Made by a program: the position numbers and the translations under genes. Below are positions 1-7,185 of a DNA stretch of 10,514 bases, piece after piece. The notes under the pieces were generated by a model. It saw nothing but the letters and a program-made list of their open reading frames with translations, was not told the DNA's origin and ran no database searches. Every line of letters starts with the position of its first letter. The first letter of the stretch is position 1. This DNA comes from Synergistaceae bacterium. GTDB lineage: Bacteria > Synergistota > Synergistia > Synergistales > Aminobacteriaceae. The stretch covers positions 1-10,514 of the forward strand of contig JAISWV010000072.1 in the NCBI GenBank assembly GCA_031270755.1. Direction: 5' to 3'.

Positions 1-2351
1 TCGAAAGGCAGACGGCGCGGAACAACGGCGGCGCTCTGTTCAGTGCGGGGAACATCACGTTGACGAACGTCATTCTCGCAGACAACGAGACAACGGAAGG
101 AACCGGAGGCGCGACCTACAGTGAGGGAGAAAACACGTTTACAAACTGCGCGTTCGAACGCAACATTGCGGGAAAATCTGGAGGGGCGGCCTTCGCGGAG
201 TACGTCACAGCGAGGCAAACGACATTCCGTTCGAATAACGCTTTCAATGGTTACGCGGGGGCGGTCTACCTCGGACCGGGGGACGTGGAGAGCGAGTTCG
301 ACGACTGCCTTTTCGATTCGAACCTATCGAAAGTGGACGGAGGCGCCATTTACGTTACCGGCAACAGGCATGTCACACTTTTCCGAACCTCCATTTTCAA
401 CAAAAACTACTCTGCGGGTACTCGTGGCGGAGCTGTGTCCCATCAAGGGGCAAGAGTCTTGTTCAGTCGTTGTACGTTCACGGGCAACTATTTCGACCGG
501 AGCAATGACGCCGAAGGCGGAGCCGTATTTACCAGCGCTCCGGTCTCCCAGTTCGTCAACTGTACTTTTGTAGGAAACGAGGCCGGCAACGGCAAGGGGG
601 GCGCGCTTTTCTTCGACAGCAGCATAACGCAGGAGTCTGTCGTCTTTTACTGCACCTTCACGGATAACTTGGCCGGCGGAGGACAGGGAGGCGCAGTCTA
701 TACCGCGGCGACAACCGTGAATTTCGTGGCCTCGGCTTTTGTGGGGAACACCGCCACCTATGGAAAGGATGTTTTCCGAGGCAGCGTGGGGGCGAGAATC
801 TTCTCCAAAGGCTACAACATTATAGGCAACTATGGGGCGGCGGGAGCCGGAGGGCCGGCCGGAGACGTGGACTGGGCGGCGGACATTGGCGTGGAGGGAG
901 AAAACGGGAAAAACGGCACCGACAAATACGGGGCTCAATACACGCGGGCGTTGCTCTTCGGCTCCAATCAGCTTGCCGACAACATCCCGGCCGGTGGTTC
1001 CGCCATAGTGACGGGTTCCTCTCTGCGCGAGACTCAGACTCTGAAGACCTTGGAGACGGCCCAGACGACGGTGTTGGCGATCAACCCCGCCCTAGACTGC
1101 ATACCCGGAGATAGGATTTCGGGTTCGTTCAGCAGCTATTTTGCAGGTACCCCTCACATCGACGAGCGCGGTGTGCAACGCCCTGTCCCGGTGGGAGGCG
1201 ACAGCGACGTGGGGGCCTTCGAGCGCGGCGACGGGACGGTTCCGCCTATCCCGCCCTCCAGCGGTGTCATCTCCTACGTGAGAATGAGCGGCATCCCCAA
1301 CACCATGACCAAGATCGGGCAGACCTGCAGCCTGACGGCTTTGGTCTACTACCGAAACGGCTCTTCCTCCAGCGCCGAGGCCGTCGTCTGGAGCAGCAGC
1401 AACCCCAGTGTCGCGGCCATCGACCAGTACGGAAACCTGGTCTCGCTGTCCCAGGGGAAAACCACGATCAGCGTCACCACCGAAAGGCTGGACGCCGACA
1501 ACCAGCACGTCTCCGATTCCGCCGACCTGAACGTTTCCGAGGAATGGAGCTACACCAACGTCCACGCCGACGTGTGGAAAAAACTGGGGCTCTTCAACAG
1601 AGAAATGGAACAGTACGCGGAGCAGCTCCACTTTGTGGACTCCGACCCGTTGGAGGTCGAAGGAGCTTCTTTCGCGGACGGCTTCAAGAACGCCTACGGC
1701 GTGTCCGCGTCGCAGGTGTCGGAGTTTCTCGACGCGAACGCCATCCGCTTCTCCTCGAAAAACAGCGCCTCGGCCGACAACTGGGCCTCGGTCAAACCCT
1801 CCATCTCGGTCTCTCTGAGCTCTCCGCCGAAGGGTTCCCTGCTGCCCCTGAAGTTCACCTACGGCTTGAGCTGGGACGAGGTGAGCACGGTCTTGGACCG
1901 CGAAGTGACGAAGGTCGACAGCGTCACGGAGTTGTTCGGTCACTTCAAACTGCTTTTCGAAAACGCGGCCGGGGGCATGTCCCCCATAGTGGACGCCGAC
2001 GGCGAGTACGGGATTGCCGCTTCTCAGGCTTTCTCCAGCGGAGCGCTGAGCGTGAGCAACGGCAACAATGGTTTGACCTTGACCCTCGAGATTTTGTTGG
2101 CGGACGTGCAGTCTGCCGCCGACGGCAAGCCCAAACTGATCGACAAGCGGCTGGTGGTGGCGGACAGCGTGGCGGACGGGACGGAGGCCGGTTCCGTGTG
2201 GCTTTTTAAACGCACCGGCAAAGACGGCGGGAGCGGCGGATCGGGCGAAGGGGGCGGCGGCGGTTGCGACGCCGGGAACGGTCTTTTGTCCTTGGCCCTG
2301 GCGCTGGGCGCCGTGCGGCTCTCGAAGCGATTCCACAGGCCCTGGAAATGA
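1..2351 (+). CDS. Large exported beta-helix (Pmp-like) protein with BIG2 domain and Synergist-CTERM sorting signal, 5' partial
   Basis: The frame is open from base 3, so the true start lies upstream; the TTG at 60 is only an internal codon. About 782 residues are visible. Bases 30-765 encode about nine 22-28-residue repeats, each with GGA[ILVTA] or a variant and most with FxxN (FERN, FDSN, FNKN, FTGN, FVGN, FTDN). These are the hallmark motifs of chlamydial polymorphic membrane proteins and predict a right-handed beta-helix. Next comes a choice-of-anchor-Q-like segment (about 783-1233) containing DERGVQRP and DVGAFE, then a BIG2 Ig-like domain (about 1266-1535; WSSSNPSVAAID). An unrecognised domain covers about 1539-2210. 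The C-terminus (2220-2348) is Gly/Ser-rich, has GGCDAG with its Cys at 2265-2267, then a hydrophobic stretch and a basic KRFHRPWK tail. That is the Synergist-CTERM layout. Inferred role: surface or envelope adhesin-like protein, processed and anchored through the CTERM. There is no autotransporter barrel. The architecture is well supported; the biological role is unknown. Confidence 0.85.
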   Translation, partial: ERQTARNNGGALFSAGNITLTNVILADNETTEGTGGATYSEGENTFTNCAFERNIAGKSGGAAFAEYVTARQTTFRSNNAFNGYAGAVYLGPGDVESEFDDCLFDSNLSKVDGGAIYVTGNRHVTLFRTSIFNKNYSAGTRGGAVSHQGARVLFSRCTFTGNYFDRSNDAEGGAVFTSAPVSQFVNCTFVGNEAGNGKGGALFFDSSITQESVVFYCTFTDNLAGGGQGGAVYTAATTVNFVASAFVGNTATYGKDVFRGSVGARIFSKGYNIIGNYGAAGAGGPAGDVDWAADIGVEGENGKNGTDKYGAQYTRALLFGSNQLADNIPAGGSAIVTGSSLRETQTLKTLETAQTTVLAINPALDCIPGDRISGSFSSYFAGTPHIDERGVQRPVPVGGDSDVGAFERGDGTVPPIPPSSGVISYVRMSGIPNTMTKIGQTCSLTALVYYRNGSSSSAEAVVWSSSNPSVAAIDQYGNLVSLSQGKTTISVTTERLDADNQHVSDSADLNVSEEWSYTNVHADVWKKLGLFNREMEQYAEQLHFVDSDPLEVEGASFADGFKNAYGVSASQVSEFLDANAIRFSSKNSASADNWASVKPSISVSLSSPPKGSLLPLKFTYGLSWDEVSTVLDREVTKVDSVTELFGHFKLLFENAAGGMSPIVDADGEYGIAASQAFSSGALSVSNGNNGLTLTLEILLADVQSAADGKPKLIDKRLVVADSVADGTEAGSVWLFKRTGKDGGSGGSGEGGGGGCDAGNGLLSLALALGAVRLSKRFHRPWK

Positions 2352-2631
2352 CGTCGAAATGAAATAAATCCATTCGCCGCGAGTTGTCGGGGTACCGGAC
2401 GACCGATTCGGGGTCAAGCGCCCTGAACTGTGGAATGACCTGCGGCAGAAGATAAGCGGCGCCTTGGTCAAGCAGACAGGGAGTCTCCTTTATGTCGTCC
2501 TTTAAACCGTTTGCGTTCTAAGAATGACACTTTTCAGGCAAAGCGTATTTTGGGTATTGTTCTTTGTTTTTCGCGTTTTACGGTGCTTCCTGTGAGAGCG
2601 CCGATTTTGGAAAAGAAGGTGTGTGGTCAGC
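2352..2631. other. 280-bp spacer with a start-less 45-codon open stretch
   Basis: This stretch separates the CTERM-protein gene from the importer operon. In the plus frame a run of 45 sense codons (2368-2502, stop TAA 2503-2505) encodes a peptide ending DLRQKISGALVKQTGSLLYVVL. It has no ATG, GTG or TTG in the first part and no ribosome-binding site, so it is not callable as a gene. It may be a decayed gene end or chance. I found no convincing terminator hairpin for the upstream gene. The right half (2500-2610) is more AT-rich and is where an operon promoter would be expected. Confidence 0.4.
2531..2560 (+). promoter_or_regulatory. Weak candidate sigma-70 promoter for the importer operon
   Basis: TTTTCA (2531-2536) and TATTGT (2555-2560) match the -35 and -10 consensus at 4 of 6 bases each, with an 18-bp spacer. 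They sit about 70 bp ahead of the binding-protein start in locally AT-rich DNA. Other weak pairings are possible nearby, so the exact position is uncertain. Confidence 0.22.
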
Positions 2632-4161
2632 ATGGACATGGAGAGACGAGGGGTAACGATTTTTTTACTGTCATTAGCGCTGATGGGTGTTTTGCTCTTC
2701 CCGGGGCCGGGACGGGCCGCGGAGAAGGTTTTGAGGATCGCCCAGCAAGCCGACTGCAATGGATTCGACCCGCAGAAAATCACGGACGTCTACACGGGAA
2801 CGCTGCTTCGGCAGGTCTACAACGGCCTGGTTCAGCCGGACGAGAACATGATCTTCCAACCCGACCTCGCCGAGTCCTGGGAGAACCCCGACGACCTGAC
2901 CTGGATATTCAAACTGCGCCAGGGCGTTCTCTTTCACAACGGAGAAGAGTTCACGGCCGAAGACGTCAAGTACACCTTCGACCGCCTCTTCGACCCCAAG
3001 ACGGCGTCGCCGGGCGTGACTCATGTGCGGGAGGTCGATAAGGTCGAGATCGTGGACAAGTATACGATCAAGATAACGACAAAAACCCCTTACGCCCCTT
3101 TGCTGGCGAACCTGGGGCGTTACGAGTTCTGTATGCTCAACAAAAAAGGAGTGGACGCGGCGGGCGAGGACTACAACAAGATGCCGGTGGGGACGGGCCC
3201 CTTCACTTTAGAGAGCTGGCGTCCCGGTGACAGCGTCGTCCTCAAAAAGTTCGACAAGTATTTCAAGGGAACGCCGAAAGTGGACAAAATCATCTTCCGC
3301 GGCATCCCCGAGGACGCCACCCGCGTCATCGAAATGGAGTCCGGCGGAGTCGATATCTGTATGGACTTCCCCCCGCAGGACTTCGAGCGGGTCAAGGCCG
3401 AGGGGAAATTCGTCATGTACGAAAAATCCGCCCTTTCCACGAATTACTACGGCTTCAACACCTCCGTCAAACCCTTCGACGACAAGCGCGTCCGCCAGGC
3501 GCTCAACTACGCCGTGGACGTCGACGCCTTGATCGATTCGCTCTATTTCGGCCTGGGGGTCAAGTCGAGAGGACCCATGTCCGACCAAGTCTGGGGCTTC
3601 GACACGTCCCTTCCGGAAGACCCCTATCCTTACGACGTGGAGAAGGCAAAAGCCATGCTGGCGGAGGCGGGATATCCCAACGGGTTCAAGACGAAACTTT
3701 ACGCCAGCACTCAGAGCCTTTCCCGCTCTACCGCGGAGTATTTCCAGGGATTTTTTGCCGAGGTCGGCATCGAGGCCGAAGTCGTCAGCCTGGAGTGGGG
3801 AGCCTATCTGGCGGAAACGCGCAAGGGCGCGGACGGAATGTTCACCATGGGCTGGAGCGGGACAGGAGACGCCGACGGCGCTCTGACCTACCTTTACGAC
3901 TCGCAGAATATCGGTTCCTCCAACAGGGTGTTTTGGTCGGACCCCAAATTCGACAAGATGATGTACGAGGGCCGCACCACTCTCGACCCCGAAAAACGCA
4001 AGGCCATTTACAAAGAGGCCCAGACCTATTTCAACGAGGAAGTCCCCATCGTGCTGATGCTTTCGAGGAATTTGATCGCCGCGACCACGACGAAGGTGAA
4101 AGGGTTCGCCATCTACCCCAATCAGGTTTACCAGCTGTTCAACGTATCTTTGGACGACTGA
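2632..4161 (+). CDS. dppA: Family-5 extracellular solute-binding protein of a peptide-type ABC importer
   Basis: Predicted periplasmic receptor that captures peptides or similar solutes and delivers them to the permease pair encoded next. From ATG 2632 it has 509 residues, usual for SBP_bac_5 proteins. The N-terminus is a classic signal peptide: MDMERRG, a hydrophobic core (residues 8-23) and a likely cleavage near GRA|AEK (about residue 29). No lipobox Cys is present, so it should be soluble in the periplasm. Family-typical stretches follow: QVYNGLVQPDEN, DLAESWENPDDLTW, an FHNGEEFTAEDVKYTFDRL region, MPVGTGPF, and RVRQALNYAVD in the C-lobe. The start is ambiguous: GTG 2623 and ATG 2638 are in frame; AAGAAGG (2613-2619) lies 12 nt before ATG 2632 and 3 nt before GTG 2623. 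It is first in the operon, with a 154-bp hairpin-bearing spacer after it. The substrate cannot be read from sequence; dipeptide, oligopeptide, glutathione and nickel-chelate receptors share this fold. The symbol denotes the family, not a proven substrate. Confidence 0.93.
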   Translation: MDMERRGVTIFLLSLALMGVLLFPGPGRAAEKVLRIAQQADCNGFDPQKITDVYTGTLLRQVYNGLVQPDENMIFQPDLAESWENPDDLTWIFKLRQGVLFHNGEEFTAEDVKYTFDRLFDPKTASPGVTHVREVDKVEIVDKYTIKITTKTPYAPLLANLGRYEFCMLNKKGVDAAGEDYNKMPVGTGPFTLESWRPGDSVVLKKFDKYFKGTPKVDKIIFRGIPEDATRVIEMESGGVDICMDFPPQDFERVKAEGKFVMYEKSALSTNYYGFNTSVKPFDDKRVRQALNYAVDVDALIDSLYFGLGVKSRGPMSDQVWGFDTSLPEDPYPYDVEKAKAMLAEAGYPNGFKTKLYASTQSLSRSTAEYFQGFFAEVGIEAEVVSLEWGAYLAETRKGADGMFTMGWSGTGDADGALTYLYDSQNIGSSNRVFWSDPKFDKMMYEGRTTLDPEKRKAIYKEAQTYFNEEVPIVLMLSRNLIAATTTKVKGFAIYPNQVYQLFNVSLDD

Positions 4162-4175
4162 AGCGGCAGTTCCCT

Positions 4176-4204
4176 CTGCGGCGCATCTTCCGCGCCGCGG
4201 TTTT
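4176..4204 (+). terminator. Intra-operon hairpin after the binding-protein gene (attenuator or mRNA stabiliser)
   Basis: CTGCGGCGC (4176-4184), a 7-nt loop and GCGCCGCGG (4192-4200) form a 9-bp GC-rich stem with one G-U pair, followed directly by TTTT (4201-4204). It begins 14 bp after the binding-protein stop, inside an otherwise tightly packed operon. Partial termination, or protection of the upstream mRNA 3' end, would give more receptor than permease, a common arrangement in such operons. The T-run is short, so full termination is unlikely. A seven-T run at 4234-4240 lies further on, preceded only by a weak 4-bp CGAT/ATCG stem. Confidence 0.5.
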
Positions 4205-4315
4205 CCCGCTTTGCGATGCCGACGCTATCGAGGTTTTTTTCAGGGGGCAGCGGGGATCGCGCGAACGAGCTCCGTCCCCTGAGCTTCAATATTACATCGA
4301 GGAGGAGATGAGGGT

Positions 4316-5248
4316 ATGTGGCGTTACATTTTCAGAAGGCTTCTCTTCCTGATTCCGGTATTGATTGGGGTTTCCATTTTGATTTTCGCGATTATCCATC
4401 TGGCGCCGGGAGATCCGGCAGAGACGCTGTTGGGGCCCAGCGCCACGGCACAAGATTTGGAAGAACTACGGGAACAGTTGGGGCTCAATGAATCCTTGAC
4501 CGTTCAATACTTCACTTTTTTGATCAACTCCCTGAAAGGAGACTTCGGACGTTCTATCCGAACCAACAATCCCGTGCTGGAAGAGCTTCTCGACCGGTTC
4601 GAGCCGTCGCTGCTTTTGGCTGTATGCAGCATGACCCTCGCCATAGTGGTGGGGCTTCCGCTGGGGGTTCTGGCGGCGCTTCGGCAAAACACGTGGCTGG
4701 ACACTTTTTGCAACTTGACGGCGCTTTTGGGATTTTCCATCCCGGGGTTCTGGCTCGGCTTGATGCTGATGCTCCTGTTTTCCATCATGTTTCCCATTCT
4801 TCCCTCGTCCGGTTACGGTTCGTGGGAGCAGCTGATCATGCCGGCCGTCGTCCTCGGCACCAACACCATGGCGGTCATTGCCCGCATGACGCGGTCGAGT
4901 ATGCTGGAGGTCGTCCGCCAGGACTACGTCCGAACGGCGAAGGCCAAAGGACTGAACAGCCGTTTGATACTCACCCGGCATATCCTGACCAACGTCCTGA
5001 TTCCCGTCGTCACCGTGGCGGGGCTCAACTTCGGCCACATGCTGGGGGGCGTCGTCATCACGGAAACGGTCTTCTCCATTCCAGGTATCGGACGCCTCAT
5101 CATCGACGCGATACGCTTCAAAGACTACCCTGTCGTCCAGGGGGGAATCCTCTTCTTCGCGTTTTGCCTGAGCCTCGTGAACCTTGGGGTCGATCTGCTC
5201 TACGCTTTGCTCGACCCAAGAATCAAGGCTCAATACAGGGCGAGCTGA
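4316..5248 (+). CDS. dppB: ABC importer permease, DppB/OppB type
   Basis: Inner-membrane permease that pairs with the following DppC-type protein to form the translocation channel. It has 310 residues, the normal length for this subfamily. The N-terminus (MWRYIFRRLLFLIPVLIGVS) contains the first membrane helix (about 9-29), followed by the periplasmic LAPGDPAE motif typical of DppB/OppB. Five more hydrophobic helices lie at about 98-120, 132-156, 171-190, 231-252 and 275-297. The EAA coupling loop that docks on the ATPase is clear at about 198-226 (DYVRTAKAKG). The C-terminus has ETVFSIPGIGRL and ends LLDPRIK, both family signatures. ATG 4316 follows AGGAGG (4300-4305) with a 10-nt gap. The protein is complete and unremarkable. 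The substrate is undetermined. Confidence 0.95.
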   Translation: MWRYIFRRLLFLIPVLIGVSILIFAIIHLAPGDPAETLLGPSATAQDLEELREQLGLNESLTVQYFTFLINSLKGDFGRSIRTNNPVLEELLDRFEPSLLLAVCSMTLAIVVGLPLGVLAALRQNTWLDTFCNLTALLGFSIPGFWLGLMLMLLFSIMFPILPSSGYGSWEQLIMPAVVLGTNTMAVIARMTRSSMLEVVRQDYVRTAKAKGLNSRLILTRHILTNVLIPVVTVAGLNFGHMLGGVVITETVFSIPGIGRLIIDAIRFKDYPVVQGGILFFAFCLSLVNLGVDLLYALLDPRIKAQYRAS

Positions 5249-5267
5249 CGGAAAGGAGACCTTTGCC

Positions 5268-6164
5268 ATGACCGCGGACACAGTTTCGACGAAAAATTTA
5301 AAAAGCACAAACAAAGAAAAGAGACAAAGCCGGATCGGCGAGATATGGCGCCGTATCAAGGTCAACAAGGGCGCGGTGGGGGGGCTTCTCGTGATCCTTC
5401 TGCTGACGGGAATGGCGGTTTTCGCCCCCTATCTGTCGCCCTACGGCCCCAACAAGATGAACGCCGGGCCCCGGCTCGCTTCTCCTTCGCTGAAGCATCC
5501 TCTCGGGACCGACAGCTTTGGACGGGACCAGCTCAGCCGCATTATCTACGGAGCCCGCATATCCCTTTACGTGGGCTTTATCGCCGTGGGCATCGGCGCG
5601 GTCTTCGGAGGCTTTATCGGGGCCGTCGTGGGGTATTACGGGGGAAAAATCGACAATATCCTGATGCGCCTGATGGACGTTTTGCTGGCTGTTCCTCAGA
5701 TCATTTTGTCCATCGCCATTGTAGGCGCGCTGGGCGCAAACCTCACCAACTTGATGATCGCCGTGGGCGTCAGCCAAATCCCGCGTTACGCCCGCATTGT
5801 CCGGGCGTCCGCTCTCTCCGTGAGAGGCCAGGAGTTCGTGGAGGCGGCCCGGGCCATAGGCGCCAGCGACCTGCGTATCATCCTAGAGAACATCCTTCCC
5901 AACTGCATGGCGCCCATCATCGTACAAAGCACGCTGGGCGTGGCGTCCGCTATTTTGTCGGCGGCGGCCCTGAGTTTTCTGGGACTGGGGATTCAGCCTC
6001 CGACGGCCGAATGGGGCTCCATGCTGAGCCTGGGACGTCAGTATATGCGCAACGCGCCTCATCTGACTTTTTATCCGGGGCTCGCCATCGCCATCGTGGT
6101 TTTGGCTCTCAACCTCTTCGGGGACGGGCTTCGGGACGCCCTCGATCCCAAATTGCGTCAGTGA
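5268..6164 (+). CDS. dppC: ABC importer permease, DppC/OppC type
   Basis: Second inner-membrane subunit of the importer channel, 298 residues. A cytoplasmic charged N-terminus (1-35, rich in Lys and Arg) precedes the first helix (about 36-54). Then comes the diagnostic OppC segment HPLGTDSFGRDQLSR (77-91), further helices, and the EAA loop at about 189-209 (EAARAIGAS). It ends FGDGLRDALDPKLRQ, typical of the family. The frame extends upstream to 5184 inside dppB, but AAAGGAG (5252-5258) sits 9 nt before ATG 5268 and an earlier start would need a long overlap with dppB, so 5268 is chosen. The gene lies 19 bp after dppB and 13 bp before dppD, consistent with co-transcription. Nothing is missing. 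Confidence 0.95.
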   Translation: MTADTVSTKNLKSTNKEKRQSRIGEIWRRIKVNKGAVGGLLVILLLTGMAVFAPYLSPYGPNKMNAGPRLASPSLKHPLGTDSFGRDQLSRIIYGARISLYVGFIAVGIGAVFGGFIGAVVGYYGGKIDNILMRLMDVLLAVPQIILSIAIVGALGANLTNLMIAVGVSQIPRYARIVRASALSVRGQEFVEAARAIGASDLRIILENILPNCMAPIIVQSTLGVASAILSAAALSFLGLGIQPPTAEWGSMLSLGRQYMRNAPHLTFYPGLAIAIVVLALNLFGDGLRDALDPKLRQ

Positions 6165-6177
6165 GGGGAAGAGTGAA

Positions 6178-6201
6178 ATGGCAAATTCAATGGCAAATTC
6201 A
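6178..6201 (+). repeat. 12-bp tandem duplication at the dppD start codon
   Basis: ATGGCAAATTCA occurs twice, head to tail (6178-6189 and 6190-6201), and is followed by another ATG (6202). Each unit encodes MANS, so the frame is kept and start codons are multiplied. The added residues precede the conserved domain and are probably tolerated. Likely cause: replication slippage. Confidence 0.9.
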
Positions 6202-7185
6202 ATGGGGACCAGAATGAACGCGCTGCTGTCGGTGGACAACCTCCGCGTGAAATATTCGACCTTCGAGGGCATCGTACACGCCGTCAACGGCGTCAGCTTC
6301 GAAATCCCGGAGCGGGGGACCCTGGGGCTGGTGGGCGAGAGCGGCGCGGGCAAAACTACGACGGCTCTTTCGCTGATGCGTTTGATTCCCGTTCCGCCCG
6401 GAATTGTGGAAAGCGGCGCCATCTCCTTTGCGGGACAGGAGCTCGGGGCGTTTTCCGAGGAAGAGATGAAAAAAATCCGGGGCAACCAGATCTCGATGAT
6501 CTTTCAAGACCCCATGACCTCCCTCAATCCCGTGCTGACCGTGGGGCTGCAAATTTCCGAGGCCATCGCCGCGCACCAGAAGACGACGGAGCGGGAGGCC
6601 TTGAAAAAAGCCCAGGAAATGTTGGAACGAGTGCAGATTCCCGCCGCGCGCCATAAAGAGTACCCTCACGAGTTCAGCGGCGGTATGCGCCAGCGCGTGG
6701 GCATCGCCATGGCCCTGGCGTGCAATCCCAGGCTTCTCATCGCGGACGAGCCCACCACGGCCCTGGACGTCACCATCCAAGCGCAGGTCGTGGACCTGGT
6801 GCGGACCCTTCGGGAGGAGTTCTCCACCGCAATGATGCTGATCACCCACGATTTGGGCGTGGTGGGGGAAATTTGCGACCGCGTGGCCGTCATGTACGCC
6901 GGGGAGATCGTCGAGGAAGGCGATTTGGAGCAAATATTCGAAAATGCCCGGCACCCCTACACCAAGGGGCTTTTCCAGTGCATCCCGGACATCGAGGAAG
7001 ACAACACCGAAATACATCCCATTCGGGGCCTCATGCCCGATCCTTTCGACCTGCCTTCGGGGTGCTGTTTCCATCCCCGCTGCCCCCAGCGCATGGACCT
7101 CTGCTCCAGGCAAAAACCGGGGCTTTCCCAGGAAAAAGGACAGTCCGTGCGGTGCCATCTCTACACGAAAGGAAGTGCGGCATAA
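6178..7185 (+). CDS. dppD: Peptide ABC importer ATPase, DppD/OppD type
   Basis: One of two cytoplasmic ATPases that power the importer; 335 residues from ATG 6178. Visible motifs are Walker A GESGAGKT (53-60), Q-loop Q110, signature FSGGM (166-170, followed by RQRVGIAMAL), Walker B LLIADEP (catalytic Glu191), D-loop TALD, and H-loop His224. The C-terminal oligo_HPY domain carries cysteines at 296, 297, 302, 309 and 326, the pattern linked to an iron-sulfur cluster in some DppD proteins. The start is odd: a 12-bp unit is duplicated in tandem, giving MANSMANSMGTRMNALL with ATGs at 6178, 6190, 6202 and 6214. GAGGGG (6163-6168) is 9 nt before 6178, favouring the first. Family homology begins only near residue 14, so a downstream start is possible. 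The stop overlaps the next start by one base. Confidence 0.95.
   Translation: MANSMANSMGTRMNALLSVDNLRVKYSTFEGIVHAVNGVSFEIPERGTLGLVGESGAGKTTTALSLMRLIPVPPGIVESGAISFAGQELGAFSEEEMKKIRGNQISMIFQDPMTSLNPVLTVGLQISEAIAAHQKTTEREALKKAQEMLERVQIPAARHKEYPHEFSGGMRQRVGIAMALACNPRLLIADEPTTALDVTIQAQVVDLVRTLREEFSTAMMLITHDLGVVGEICDRVAVMYAGEIVEEGDLEQIFENARHPYTKGLFQCIPDIEEDNTEIHPIRGLMPDPFDLPSGCCFHPRCPQRMDLCSRQKPGLSQEKGQSVRCHLYTKGSAA

Noticed and set aside
30..765. Repetitive pattern in the first gene as a possible CRISPR or DNA repeat array
   Set aside because: The repetition is at protein level (GGA/FxxN) with diverged DNA and variable unit length; no conserved repeat-spacer structure.
1092..2471. 459-residue open frame on the minus strand opposite the CTERM-protein gene
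   Set aside because: Starts at a TTG without a ribosome-binding site, is rich in Arg, Gly, Val and His with no recognisable domain, and mirrors a clearly coding plus strand; a GC-codon shadow.
4217..4240. Seven-T run with a CGAT/ATCG stem as a second intrinsic terminator
   Set aside because: The stem is only 4 bp with a 9-nt loop, too weak to call on its own.
6720..7184. Long upstream extension of the dppF frame inside dppD
   Set aside because: The extension overlaps conserved dppD sequence; ATG 7185 with its ribosome-binding site gives the family-typical N-terminus.
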